NCBI GenBank assembly: GCA_016795485.1
Contig: JAEUHM010000049.1
Coordinates: 23,300-87,299 of the forward strand
DNA from: Verrucomicrobiaceae bacterium
Lineage (GTDB): Bacteria; Verrucomicrobiota; Verrucomicrobiia; Verrucomicrobiales; Verrucomicrobiaceae
Length of the DNA: 64,000 nt
Direction: 5' to 3'
Shown here: positions 38,183 to 47,370 of the stretch, in pieces
Numbering within the stretch: the first letter of the stretch is position 1
How the letters are laid out: each line of letters opens with the position of its first letter
Notes under the pieces: model-generated
Database searches by the model: none
Told to the model about the DNA's origin: nothing
Seen by the model: the letters and a program-made list of their open reading frames with translations, nothing else
Made by a program: the position numbers and the translations under genes

Positions 38183-39292
38183 ATGCCGTCCTCAGCACCC
38201 GCTCTCCAACCTGTTTTTGTGAACCTAGGCACACGCGCCTACACGGTACAGGTGGGCAGAAACCTTTTGCCAAATGTGGGACAGGAGATCGCGCGTAAGC
38301 TCCAGGGCAGCAAGGTAGCGGTGATTACTGACAGCAATGTAGCACCTCTGTATGCAGAAACTGTGCTTGGCTCGCTGAGGGCTGCGGGCAAGCAGCCGGT
38401 TTTGATCACAGTGCCTGCTGGGGAGGCATCCAAATCCATGCCGCAGGCAGAAAGAGTGCTGGATGACATTGCTGCTGCTGGACTGGATAGAAAGTCATTT
38501 GTGGTGGCCTTGGGCGGGGGGGTTATTGGGGATTTGGCTGGCTTTGTGGCAGCGATCTATCAACGTGGCATTCCATACGTGCAGATACCCACCACGGTGT
38601 TGTCCCAAGTCGATTCATCTGTTGGTGGCAAGACGGGAGTGAATCTCAAGGACGCAAAAAACATGGTGGGAGCTTTTCATCAGCCCGCGCATGTTTTTGC
38701 TGATGTGGAGACGCTGAACTCACTACCGAAGCGGGAGTGGAATGAGGGGTTTGCTGAGATCATCAAGCATGCGGCGATTCGTGATGCATCGTTGTTCGAA
38801 GAGATCGAGGCCGTGGCAGACGGACGAGGTGACATGACGAGCTTGATCCGTCGAAACATCGCCATCAAAGCCAGTATCGTCGAGCAGGACGAGTTTGAGA
38901 CTCAAGGCTTGCGAGCGCTACTGAACTTCGGACACACGCTAGGTCATGCCATTGAAGCAGCCGCAGGCTACGGGCAGTTACTTCACGGCGAGGCTATCTC
39001 CATTGGGCTTCATGCTGCAACTTGGCTTTCAACACAGCTTTCAGGCCTCAATCAAGATGAGATGGATCGCATCTTGAGTGCGCTCAAGGCTTTCGACCTG
39101 CCGTTGCACATGCCACAAGGCATGGATGAGCAAGACGTCCTGCGGCGTATGAAGATGGACAAGAAGTTTGTAGAGGGCAGTATCCGCTTCGTGTTGTTGC
39201 GAAAGTTAGGGGAGTCATTTGTCAGTGCAGAAACCCGAATGGAGCACATGACGCAGGCTCTGGATCAAGTGCGGGCGCCGTCAGTGTCATGA
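38183..39292 (+). CDS. aroB: 3-Dehydroquinate synthase
   Basis: A 369-residue protein from the ATG at 38183 (MPSSAPALQPVFVNLGTRAY). It has the NAD-binding ALGGGVIGDLAGFVAAIYQRG and PTTVLSQVDSSVGGKTGVNL stretches, and metal ligands in the NEGFAEIIKHA and NFGHTLGHAIEAAAGYGQLLHGEA motifs. It catalyses the second step of the shikimate pathway. The in-frame ATG at 38144 adds a hydrophobic stretch atypical of the family. Its stop overlaps dprA by 4 bp. Confidence 0.95.
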   Translation: MPSSAPALQPVFVNLGTRAYTVQVGRNLLPNVGQEIARKLQGSKVAVITDSNVAPLYAETVLGSLRAAGKQPVLITVPAGEASKSMPQAERVLDDIAAAGLDRKSFVVALGGGVIGDLAGFVAAIYQRGIPYVQIPTTVLSQVDSSVGGKTGVNLKDAKNMVGAFHQPAHVFADVETLNSLPKREWNEGFAEIIKHAAIRDASLFEEIEAVADGRGDMTSLIRRNIAIKASIVEQDEFETQGLRALLNFGHTLGHAIEAAAGYGQLLHGEAISIGLHAATWLSTQLSGLNQDEMDRILSALKAFDLPLHMPQGMDEQDVLRRMKMDKKFVEGSIRFVLLRKLGESFVSAETRMEHMTQALDQVRAPSVS

Positions 39293-40389
39293 CGACCACG
39301 GAGGCTTACTTGGCCCTCAATCTGCTACCGGGCATTGGGCCGGTGCGAGTGAGGAAGCTGCTGGAGGCAATGGGGTCTCCGCAACGCATCCTTTCGGCCA
39401 AGGCGAGTCAGATTCAGCATATCGAAGGATTTGGACGGGAACTGGCCGAGTTGGTGGCTAATTGGGAATCGAGTATCGACTTGGCTGTTGAGGTCAAAAA
39501 GATCGAAGAACGTGGGCTTACCGTCCTAACACAAGAAGACGCGCTCTATCCCAAGCTGCTAAAGCAGATTCACTCTCCTCCACTTGTGCTTTATGTGTGG
39601 GGAACGCTCACGGAGCGCGATTCCAATGCAATTGGCGTGGTTGGCTCTCGTCAGGCGACGCACTATGGTCTCACCGCCGCGCGGAAAATGAGTTTTCAGC
39701 TCGCTTATGCTGGTTACACCGTCGTTTCAGGGCTCGCGCGTGGTATTGATACAGCAGCCCACGAGGGGGCGCTCGCTGCTAAAGGTCGCACAGTGGCCGT
39801 CATTGGTTCGGGGATTGGTAAGCTTTATCCGCCTGAGAACGCGGCCTTGGCGGAGCGCATCTCTGAAAACGGCGCGGTGGTGTCAGAGTTCCCGGTGGAT
39901 TACCCACCGGACCGCCAAAGTTTCCCGCTGCGGAATCGGATCGTTGCCGGTTGGTGCACTGGTTTGCTAGTGGCAGAAGCTCCCATGAGGAGTGGCTCGC
40001 TCATCACCGCCCAGCAGGCCTCGGACATGGATCGCACCATTTATGCTGTCCCTGGGAATATCGACAGACCTACATCGGCGGGTTGTAACCGGCTGATTCA
40101 GCAGGGTGCCAAGCTAGTCTTGAGCGGTGACGATATTTTGGACGATCTCATGACACTTTTTCCTACCGCTCCGATGGCTCCACGATTGCAGGAAAGCCTA
40201 CCCCTCGTGGAACTCGGTGGCGACGAGAAGCTTGTGTATGAAGCATTGGGGACGGAGCATTTGCACGTGAACGACGTGATTGAGGCTACTGGTCTGCCCC
40301 CAGGAGCCGTTTCTGCAACGCTCATGCGGCTGGAAATGAAGCGGGTGGTGCGGGCACTCCCCGGCCAGCGTTATGTGAGGCTGGTGTGA
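39289..40389 (+). CDS. dprA: DNA-processing protein DprA
   Basis: A 366-residue protein with an N-terminal SAM/HhH-like segment (LNLLPGIGPVRVRKLLEAMG), the Rossmann-like DprA core (GVVGSRQATHYGLTAARKMS, VSGLARGIDTAAHEGAL, GSGIGKLYPPENAAL, SGSLITAQQASDMDRTIYAV) and a C-terminal winged-helix domain. It binds single-stranded DNA and loads RecA during natural transformation. The 4-bp ATGA overlap with aroB indicates coupled translation. No com genes are in the window. Confidence 0.95.
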   Translation: MTTTEAYLALNLLPGIGPVRVRKLLEAMGSPQRILSAKASQIQHIEGFGRELAELVANWESSIDLAVEVKKIEERGLTVLTQEDALYPKLLKQIHSPPLVLYVWGTLTERDSNAIGVVGSRQATHYGLTAARKMSFQLAYAGYTVVSGLARGIDTAAHEGALAAKGRTVAVIGSGIGKLYPPENAALAERISENGAVVSEFPVDYPPDRQSFPLRNRIVAGWCTGLLVAEAPMRSGSLITAQQASDMDRTIYAVPGNIDRPTSAGCNRLIQQGAKLVLSGDDILDDLMTLFPTAPMAPRLQESLPLVELGGDEKLVYEALGTEHLHVNDVIEATGLPPGAVSATLMRLEMKRVVRALPGQRYVRLV

Positions 40390-40434
40390 TTCATCCTTTC
40401 CCTTTGCAGGCGAACCGCTAAAATGCGCGCCGCC

Positions 40435-42441
40435 ATGTCCCTGGAAGATAAACTCAACGCCGCCGTCAACTCTAAAAACCTGCTGTCCTCCGCACGGGAT
40501 AACATCCTCGCGTTGCTCGCAGCCAGCACGAACCCATTGTATCAAGCGAGTATCGATGAACTCGTCGACAAGGGTCAGTGGGCTGAACTGAATGACCGAT
40601 TCTTCACGACATTGAAGTTCGGTACTGGAGGCCTACGTGGACGCACCGTGGGCGCAGTGGTGACGAGTGTGGAATGTGGGAATGCCAAGCGCACTGGTGA
40701 CAAGCGCCTAGACGAGCGCCCAGACCACCCTTGTGTGGGCACGAACGCGATGAACTTCTTCAATGTATCCCGAGCCACGCGTGGTCTCGTGGCTTACATC
40801 AAGAGTTATCGCCAAAAAGCTGGCAAACAGGGAAAACCGAGCGTCGTGTTTGCTCACGACACACGGCACTTCAGCAAAGATTTTGCTGAGTTCGCCGCAA
40901 AAGTGGCCAATGATCATGGCGCGGACGTGTACTTGTTCGACTCGCAACGCCCCACACCACTCATGAGCTACTGCGTGCGTGTCTTGCGCGCTGATGCGGG
41001 TGTGATGATCACTGCATCTCACAACCCTCCTCATGACAACGGCTATAAGGTCAACTTCGATGACGGGGCCGGTATCGTTGAGCCTCATGCTAAGGGCATC
41101 ATCACTGAGGTGAACGCTATCAAGTCTGAGGACTATAAGCCGCTGCCTGAGAGTGAGCGTGGTGTGGTCAAGATGGTCTGCAAAGACCTGGAAGAAGCCT
41201 TCCTCAAGCGTGTGGAGACTACCATGTTGAAGCCTGAGCTATTGGAGAAGGCCAAGGGCATGAAAGTGGTCTTTACGGCCATTCATGGGACTGGTGCAGT
41301 CTATGTGCCGACGATTTTGAAGAGACTCGGCTTTGATTTTGTCACGGTGGCTGAGCAAGATGAGCCGGATGGTCGTTTCCCCACTGTGGACTCGCCCAAT
41401 CCGGAGAACGCTCCAGCCTTGAAGGACGCAGCCAAGCTTGCAGACGAGGTCAATGCAGATGCCATCATTGGAACAGACCCCGACTGTGATCGTATGGGGG
41501 TCGGTGTTCGTGATCCAGAAGGGAAAATCGTTTTGCTAACCGGCAATCAGACCGGGTCACTCATCGCTTGGTATCGAGTCAAGACCATGATTGAGCTCGG
41601 CATTCTGAATGACAAGAACAAGAAGAATGCGGTAATCCTCAAGACGTTTGTTACCTCGCCGATGCTCGACGCAATCGCCGCACGCTATGGGGTCAACTGC
41701 GTGAATACCCTCACGGGATTCAAGTGGATCAGCAATAAGTTGCGTCAGTATGAGGAAGCGCTCGGACTTGGTGACAAATATCGAGATCTCAGCGAGGAAG
41801 AAACCCGCGCCCAGCGCTTGGAGAAGAGCAAGTTCCTTATCTTGGGCACTGAGGAGAGCTACGGTTACATGGGCTCGGATTTCAGTCGGGACAAAGATGG
41901 CAATGGGGCAGTCGTGATGTTTGCGGAGATCGCCGCGTATGCTGCCTCACAAGGCAAGTCCATCTACCAACTGCTGGATGACGTCTACTCTGAGATTGGT
42001 TACTACCTAGAGGTGAACAAGAGTTGCTTCTTTGAGGGAGCTACTGGAGCTGCCAAGATCGCAGCGCTCGCTGATGCGTATGCCGCTCTGCCACCAAAAA
42101 CCCTGGACGGCTCTAAAGTCATCTCGTGCATCAACTTCAACAAGGACACGGTTTACGATGAAGAAGGTGAACTCATCAGCCGCGAGAAGATGATTCAGAT
42201 CAAGCTAGAGGATGGCAGGCAGTTTGCCGTTCGCCCCAGTGGTACCGAGCCGAAGATCAAATACTACATGTTTGCCAGTAAGCCGCCGCCCTCTGAGAAG
42301 GGCTTTACGGCTGAGGAACTTGCAGCGGCCAAGAAGGAGGCGTCTGAAGCGCTTGAGCGCTTGTGGAAGGCGATCCAAGACGATATCGAGACGCGCATCT
42401 CATATTGGCAACTGGGCCAAAAACTTTGGCCGCAAAGCTGA
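40435..42441 (+). CDS. Phospho-sugar mutase (phosphoglucomutase/phosphomannomutase family)
   Basis: A 668-residue alpha-D-phosphohexomutase, longer than typical (~450-580), with the catalytic phosphoserine loop TASHNPPHDNGYKV, the metal-binding loop GTDPDCDRMGV, the sugar-binding GTEESYGYMGSDFSRDKDG and the phosphate-binding RPSGTEPKIKYY near the C-terminus. It interconverts hexose 1- and 6-phosphates; with glgA/glgB upstream, glucose-1-phosphate supply for glycogen is plausible. The start may be 40435 (MSLEDKLN) or 40423. It ends at a strong bidirectional terminator. Confidence 0.92.
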   Translation: MSLEDKLNAAVNSKNLLSSARDNILALLAASTNPLYQASIDELVDKGQWAELNDRFFTTLKFGTGGLRGRTVGAVVTSVECGNAKRTGDKRLDERPDHPCVGTNAMNFFNVSRATRGLVAYIKSYRQKAGKQGKPSVVFAHDTRHFSKDFAEFAAKVANDHGADVYLFDSQRPTPLMSYCVRVLRADAGVMITASHNPPHDNGYKVNFDDGAGIVEPHAKGIITEVNAIKSEDYKPLPESERGVVKMVCKDLEEAFLKRVETTMLKPELLEKAKGMKVVFTAIHGTGAVYVPTILKRLGFDFVTVAEQDEPDGRFPTVDSPNPENAPALKDAAKLADEVNADAIIGTDPDCDRMGVGVRDPEGKIVLLTGNQTGSLIAWYRVKTMIELGILNDKNKKNAVILKTFVTSPMLDAIAARYGVNCVNTLTGFKWISNKLRQYEEALGLGDKYRDLSEEETRAQRLEKSKFLILGTEESYGYMGSDFSRDKDGNGAVVMFAEIAAYAASQGKSIYQLLDDVYSEIGYYLEVNKSCFFEGATGAAKIAALADAYAALPPKTLDGSKVISCINFNKDTVYDEEGELISREKMIQIKLEDGRQFAVRPSGTEPKIKYYMFASKPPPSEKGFTAEELAAAKKEASEALERLWKAIQDDIETRISYWQLGQKLWPQS

Positions 42442-42450
42442 TAAAACAAA

Positions 42451-42484
42451 AAACCGCAGGTGAATCACCTGCGGTTTCTTTTTT
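42451..42484. terminator. Bidirectional intrinsic terminator
   Basis: AAACCGCAGGT (42451-42461) and ACCTGCGGTTT (42467-42477) form an 11-bp stem with a 5-nt loop, followed by TCTTTTTT on the plus strand and preceded by an A-run (ACAAAAAACC) that serves the minus strand. It lies 10 bp after the mutase stop and 10 bp before the stop of the convergent glutaredoxin gene. Confidence 0.9.
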
Positions 42485-42493
42485 GAATCGAGG

Positions 42494-42850
42494 TCAGTTA
42501 ATAAACTTCACCTTGGCTATCTCTCCAAGGGCCATGGCTGCATGCTGCTCGTCGGAACATGCGGAGTTGATCGGAGCATCAGGCTCGTCGTTGCTTTCGG
42601 ACACGATACCATTTTGGATCATCCACGACTCTACTTCTTCCCCGCTAATGTCTGGCAGCATGGTTCCGTTGATCTCCACGCAGGGTGAAAGGGGTTGACC
42701 ACTCTTTTGCTCCATCTCCCAACGGAACGCAGGGTTCTTGATGATGTCCTTCTCTTCGTAATCAAGATTGTACTTGCGGAAGATGGCGCGGACGCCCTCG
42801 CTCCAGCCACAGTAAGTCTTCAGGTAAGCAGTGATGTTGGGTTGGCTCAT
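42494..42850 (-). CDS. Glutaredoxin-like protein with CGWS motif
   Basis: A 118-residue protein from the ATG at 42850 (MSQPNITAYLKTYCGWSEGV). The thioredoxin fold has the redox motif CGWS in place of dithiol CPYC, close to the monothiol glutaredoxin CGFS. The glutathione-site cis-proline is absent in its usual TVP form (SPCVEINGTMLPDISGEEV). A C-terminal tail of ~35 residues has one more Cys (NSACSDEQ). It probably acts in thiol redox or Fe-S handling; which is unclear. It is divergent from the hisA fusion gene, 76 bp apart. Confidence 0.75.
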   Translation of the reverse strand: MSQPNITAYLKTYCGWSEGVRAIFRKYNLDYEEKDIIKNPAFRWEMEQKSGQPLSPCVEINGTMLPDISGEEVESWMIQNGIVSESNDEPDAPINSACSDEQHAAMALGEIAKVKFIN

Positions 42851-42926
42851 AATTGGGGTGATGTGAGAGTTTAGTTGATACGCTGAAGCATTAGACCACG
42901 ATGCCGGGAAATCAACGCCCCAACTC

Positions 42927-44243
42927 ATGACCCACTTTCGCCCCTGTATAGACCTTCACGACGGAAGAGTGAAGCAGATCGTGGGGTCGACTTTGTCGGA
43001 GGATGGTGTGCCCAGAGAGAACTTTGTGAGTGATAAGCCGCCCGCATGGTTTGCGGAGCAGTACGCACGTGACGGCCTCACGGGCGGACATGTGATCATG
43101 TTGGGAAAAGGCAACGAGCAGGCTGCTACCGATGCCTTGGCTGCATTTCCTGGTGGGCTGCAGGTTGGGGGGGGCATCCACGCACAAAATGCCGCCCTAT
43201 GGCTGGAACGTGGTGCTAGCCATGTGATCGTCACTAGCAGCGTCTTCGATGCGAATGGAAACTTCGCCCCAGATCGACTTCAGACTCTCGTAAACGAGGT
43301 TGGCGCGGACAGGATCGTATTGGACCTCAGTTGCAAGGCTTCACCCAGTGGTTGGCGAGTAGCGATGAACCGCTGGCAGACGCTCACTGATCTTGAAGTC
43401 ACCACTGCTACACTGGACATGCTCGCAGATTCCTGTGCTGAGTTCCTGGTGCACGCCGTGGACGTGGAAGGCAAGTGTGAGGGCATTGATCATGACCTAG
43501 CGCGCTTTCTCGGCGCTTGGGGAAAGCGTCCACTCACATACGCTGGTGGTATCAGCCGGTTGGATGATCTCTGGGCTATTCAAGAACTAAGCGCAGGTGT
43601 CATGGATGCCACGGTGGGTAGTGCTTTGGATCTTTTTGGCGGTAACGGCGTCCGCTATGACGATTGTGTGAGATTCTCCCGTGCGGCAGACGAGAAAGGT
43701 CGACTGCGGGTCGTGATGAAGCGAAAACTTGTTGATCGAGTCGATGATGTCTCAGATGCAGTGCGGAGACAGTTGATGGAAAACACTGACTGGTTGCCTA
43801 CTTCAGGTGTCGTGGCGTTGTTTGGTGGCCTCCAAGGTGAACCGGATTTGCTTCCTTTGATCCCATGGCTCAATGAACGCTCGCTAAGGGTCGCCTTCAT
43901 GGACTTCGATGCGAACGGCATGACTCCAAGACTCATTTCTGATCCAAGCCAATTGAAGTGCGGCAACTACGGAGCATTGGTTCCAGATGCAAGTTGTCCC
44001 GCAGTGGGTGACGCAGATATCCAGGTGATATTGACTCCAGGATTAGCCTTCGGCGAGCACGGGGAGCGCCTTGGACGAGGGAGAGGATACTACGATAGGT
44101 TTTTCGCGCGCGTTCCGGGTGCGCGGCGTGTCGGAGTTTGCGCGGCAGATCAGATTGTTAGGTATGTTCCTTGTTCCTCACACGATGCGCGAATGCATTT
44201 TGTGGTTACGGAGGCCGCGATAGTGCCGACATTGGCGCACTAG
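42927..44243 (+). CDS. Fusion of eukaryote-type HisA isomerase with 5-formyltetrahydrofolate cyclo-ligase
   Basis: A 438-residue two-domain protein. Residues ~1-250 match the eukaryote-type HisA (yeast His6-like) barrel: PCIDLHDGRVKQIVGSTLSE, LQVGGGIH, AMNRWQTLTDLEV, FLVHAVDVEGKCEGIDHDLA and LTYAGGISRLDDLW. This half isomerises ProFAR to PRFAR in histidine synthesis. Residues ~260-438 match 5-formyl-THF cyclo-ligase: an N-terminal RRQLMENTDWLP region and the ATP/phosphate-site LGRGRGYYDRFFARVPG. That half converts 5-formyl-THF to methenyl-THF with ATP. The frame is continuous with no stop or restart between the halves. Its stop overlaps that of the convergent acyl-CoA dehydrogenase gene by 4 bp. 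Confidence 0.88.
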   Translation: MTHFRPCIDLHDGRVKQIVGSTLSEDGVPRENFVSDKPPAWFAEQYARDGLTGGHVIMLGKGNEQAATDALAAFPGGLQVGGGIHAQNAALWLERGASHVIVTSSVFDANGNFAPDRLQTLVNEVGADRIVLDLSCKASPSGWRVAMNRWQTLTDLEVTTATLDMLADSCAEFLVHAVDVEGKCEGIDHDLARFLGAWGKRPLTYAGGISRLDDLWAIQELSAGVMDATVGSALDLFGGNGVRYDDCVRFSRAADEKGRLRVVMKRKLVDRVDDVSDAVRRQLMENTDWLPTSGVVALFGGLQGEPDLLPLIPWLNERSLRVAFMDFDANGMTPRLISDPSQLKCGNYGALVPDASCPAVGDADIQVILTPGLAFGEHGERLGRGRGYYDRFFARVPGARRVGVCAADQIVRYVPCSSHDARMHFVVTEAAIVPTLAH

Positions 44244-46081
44244 ATTTCTGCTGCGATCGCGACAGCGTCATCATCGTCGGCAGTGGCGGCCTCGTGGAAG
44301 AGGCGGCGCACTTTCTCTCTGGAATGCCTTGCGTGGTAGCGCGCTAAGTGAACCATCTGCTCTACGTCAGGTGCGGATAAGTCAGATCCAGCACTGCGCA
44401 TGCTAACATAACCCAGTAGACATGATGTGACGAACAGCTCGCAGCCGATGTCCACGAATCGTCCTAGTAGAACCTGCTTGCGCTCCAAAGACGGGCCATG
44501 CATTGCCATTGCGTAGAAAAGGCGGCGGGCGAGCTTGCGGCTCAGAGCCTCTACAGCTCGCATGTCAGGCAGCAGAGCTGGATGCATACTCGTGGCGCCT
44601 TCGATGCCTCGGGGCACGTACTTCACTGGCAACCAGACAGCGTAAAATCGTGCAGCACGTACCGCAGCCCTTGCTCTATCAGCGACAGGCAGAGATGCAT
44701 TGACCACATCGGCACCGATCCTCAGATGTGGGTCGATCGCCTCACGTGCGATGAACAGCCTCATGATTTCACTGCTGCCTTCAAAGATTGTGTTGATGCG
44801 TGCGTCTCGGAATAGCCTTTCCACTGGGTCGGGGGGCTCATTTCGGGCTTCGAGAGACTCGGCGGTCTCATAGCCTCTTCCGCCTCTTATTTGCATGGTG
44901 TCGTTAGCGATGTCCCATGCGCGCTCGGTGCACCATAGCTTGGCGATGGCGGCTTCCAGACGCACGTCGGCATTCTTATCAGCATCTACAAGGGCGGAGA
45001 CGTAGTGAGTGACTGCCTCCATTGCCAGGGTGCCGCTGGCCATTCGCGCCAGCTTATCAGCAATGGCCGCGTGTTTGCCTATCGGCTTGCCCCACTGCTC
45101 TCGCGATGTTGCCCAGCGGTTGGAGATTTCCAAACAACGTTTTGCCAGTCCTGTACAAGCTGCAGGCAGAGCAATGCGGCCCGTGTTGAGAGTCGTGAGC
45201 GCTACCTTCAGCCCTCGTCCTTCACCACCGATGATGTGACTCTTCGGCACCATCACGTTCGTAAAGTGGATCACTCCATTGTACAGCGCTCTAAGCCCCA
45301 TGAACCGGCACCGGTGAATGACTTCGACTCCGGGTCGATCATTCTCAACGACGAACGCCGTCGTAGCATGGGGCTTCTCTTTGGTCGGCGTGCGAGCCAT
45401 CACCACGATGAGAGACGCGCGGGTACCGTTTGTGCACCACAGCTTCTCGCCATTCAGGATGTAGTGCTCGCCGTCTGGAGCTAGTTCTGCACGGGTGGTC
45501 ATGCGAGCTGGATCAGACCCAACGTCAGATTCGGTGAGCGCAAACGCAGAGACCTCTCCACGCGCACAACGTGGCAGAAACATTTCTTTCTGTGCCTCGT
45601 TGCCAAACGTGAGCAAAGGCTGTGGCACTCCGATTGACTGGTGAGCAGAGATCAGTGCGGTGAGGCTGCCGCAGCGCCCTCCCAAGAGCATAGCGGCACG
45701 CGAGTAGTTCGTTTGCGACAGTCCTAAGCCGCCATACTTGATGGGTATTTTGATCCCAAATGCCCCGATGCGCGCAAGGGCGTCCATCAAATGATCGGGG
45801 ATCTCTCCCTCGCGATCTATCGCATCGGGATCCGCGTGTTCATCTAGGACGGCGCGTAGTCGGCGCAAAAAGGCATCGCCTTGATCGCGGTCCTCCACTT
45901 TTTGCTTCGGAAAGGGTAGGACCTTTCCGAAGTCGGGTTCGCCAAAAAAGAGCGATGCGGCAAAGCCTGAGTTTCGTCGCTCGTCTCTGGCGGCTTCTGT
46001 CATTTCCAGCGCGGCCCGCTGACCGGCTGACATGCGGGATGTGTCGATGGTTCCTTGGGTGTGGGATGACTCGGGTTTCAT
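44240..46081 (-). CDS. Acyl-CoA dehydrogenase with C-terminal extension
   Basis: A 613-residue flavoprotein. The dehydrogenase core has FALTESDVGSDPARM and GEKLWCTNG (FAD/substrate contacts), GRIALPAACTGLAKRCLEIS, and the catalytic-Glu region NTIFEGSSEIMRLFIAREAI. The ~130 residues beyond the core (DVVNASLPVADRARAAVRAA onward) give a layout like very-long-chain/ACAD9-type enzymes. It oxidises acyl-CoA to enoyl-CoA. No other beta-oxidation genes are adjacent; it converges on the hisA fusion gene. Confidence 0.92.
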   Translation of the reverse strand: MKPESSHTQGTIDTSRMSAGQRAALEMTEAARDERRNSGFAASLFFGEPDFGKVLPFPKQKVEDRDQGDAFLRRLRAVLDEHADPDAIDREGEIPDHLMDALARIGAFGIKIPIKYGGLGLSQTNYSRAAMLLGGRCGSLTALISAHQSIGVPQPLLTFGNEAQKEMFLPRCARGEVSAFALTESDVGSDPARMTTRAELAPDGEHYILNGEKLWCTNGTRASLIVVMARTPTKEKPHATTAFVVENDRPGVEVIHRCRFMGLRALYNGVIHFTNVMVPKSHIIGGEGRGLKVALTTLNTGRIALPAACTGLAKRCLEISNRWATSREQWGKPIGKHAAIADKLARMASGTLAMEAVTHYVSALVDADKNADVRLEAAIAKLWCTERAWDIANDTMQIRGGRGYETAESLEARNEPPDPVERLFRDARINTIFEGSSEIMRLFIAREAIDPHLRIGADVVNASLPVADRARAAVRAARFYAVWLPVKYVPRGIEGATSMHPALLPDMRAVEALSRKLARRLFYAMAMHGPSLERKQVLLGRFVDIGCELFVTSCLLGYVSMRSAGSDLSAPDVEQMVHLARYHARHSREKVRRLFHEAATADDDDAVAIAAEI

Positions 46082-46160
46082 TGAGCCTCCTTGTCGGGGT
46101 TCTATTGGTTTAGACCCCGGTGCTGGGAAAGTGTTCCCAGAAAATCAAAAAATCAGCGAG

Positions 46161-47360
46161 CTACTCTTCTTTGGCCAGGCTTCTACTATCCTCAGGCATT
46201 GGCTGAGTAGGCGAAATGTTCCGGTGAACCCAAACACTCTGCACGATCCCGAACATAAAGAGCACCACGATCATAAAAGTGCCCCCGTAGCTAATGAAAG
46301 GAAGCGGCAGACCAGTGATCGGAACCATGAGCAAGTTCATGCCAATGTTCATGAAAATGTAAGTCATCATCGTCGCTACGACTCCTACCACAAGCAGCCT
46401 CCCCATTTGGTCCCGAGCATAGAATGCGACGAATATGCATTGGAACATAAGCATGGAGAACGCGGATATGAGAAGCAGCATCCCACGGAAGCCAAACTCC
46501 TCGCAAATCACACCCGATATGAAATCGTTGATCGCCTCGTGCGGGAAGAAGGTGCGGTGAATGGACTTCTGATTGAGGACTTTTCGAGACAGCGGCCCTT
46601 TGCCCTCCATTCCACCCGAGCCTACGGCAATCTGGAGATAGTTCTGCGTCCAGGCGTCTCCACGGAGATCCTCGCGCGTCAGTGGTTCGTTGAGAAGCAT
46701 CTTCCGGAAAACGATAATGCGGTTCTGCTGGTACTCTTTGAGACCGAAAGAATAAGCCAGCGGCAGAACGGTCAGTACCAGAAGTACCAGTGCGATCAGA
46801 TAGCGAAATGGAATGCTACCAACTAACAACATCCCACAAAACATAGGCCCCCAAACCGCTGCAGAGCCCAGATCGGGCTCTTTCAGAATCAATACCATGG
46901 GAACTACCGTCAATATCCCGCCCAGTACAATCCGCAGGGCAGGGGAGCGGAATACCCTCGCCCACCGCTGGAGATCGCCAAATACTATGGCCAACACTGC
47001 GATTCCGGCGAGGATCATCAACTGGGACGGCTGTATGGAAAGTCCGCCAAACCTGATCCAGCTTCTAGCTCCAACGTCATTGTCTGTGCCGATGTACTTG
47101 ACGAGAATCACCCCTCCAAGTGCAACGATGTACATCGGCCAAGCTACGAAACGCAGCCACTTGTAGTCGATCAGTGATGCGACGAAGAAACCCACCAGAC
47201 CAATGCAGGTCCATATGACTTGATCGCTCCATTGCTTCTCAAAACCTGGGCGTCCATCGGCTGCGTTGTAGATGGCATAAACGCCGAAGGTGATAAGGAT
47301 GATGATATTGGCGAATATCACCCAATTGAGGCCCAAAAACTTGCGGAAAAGAGGTGTCAT
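46161..47360 (-). CDS. rodA: Rod-shape peptidoglycan polymerase RodA (SEDS family)
   Basis: A 399-residue membrane protein from the ATG at 47360 (MTPLFRKFLGLNW). It has about ten membrane helices and the SEDS signatures GARSWIRFGGLSIQPSQLM, ILKEPDLGSAAVWGPMF, HEAINDFISGVICEEFGFRG and PITGLPLPFISYGGT. It polymerises glycan strands during elongation with a class B PBP. The in-frame ATG at 47480 lies inside the ABC ATPase gene. It begins 10 bp after the stop of that ATPase gene. Confidence 0.94.
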   Translation of the reverse strand: MTPLFRKFLGLNWVIFANIIILITFGVYAIYNAADGRPGFEKQWSDQVIWTCIGLVGFFVASLIDYKWLRFVAWPMYIVALGGVILVKYIGTDNDVGARSWIRFGGLSIQPSQLMILAGIAVLAIVFGDLQRWARVFRSPALRIVLGGILTVVPMVLILKEPDLGSAAVWGPMFCGMLLVGSIPFRYLIALVLLVLTVLPLAYSFGLKEYQQNRIIVFRKMLLNEPLTREDLRGDAWTQNYLQIAVGSGGMEGKGPLSRKVLNQKSIHRTFFPHEAINDFISGVICEEFGFRGMLLLISAFSMLMFQCIFVAFYARDQMGRLLVVGVVATMMTYIFMNIGMNLLMVPITGLPLPFISYGGTFMIVVLFMFGIVQSVWVHRNISPTQPMPEDSRSLAKEE

Positions 47361-47370
47361 CGTTGTTTCA

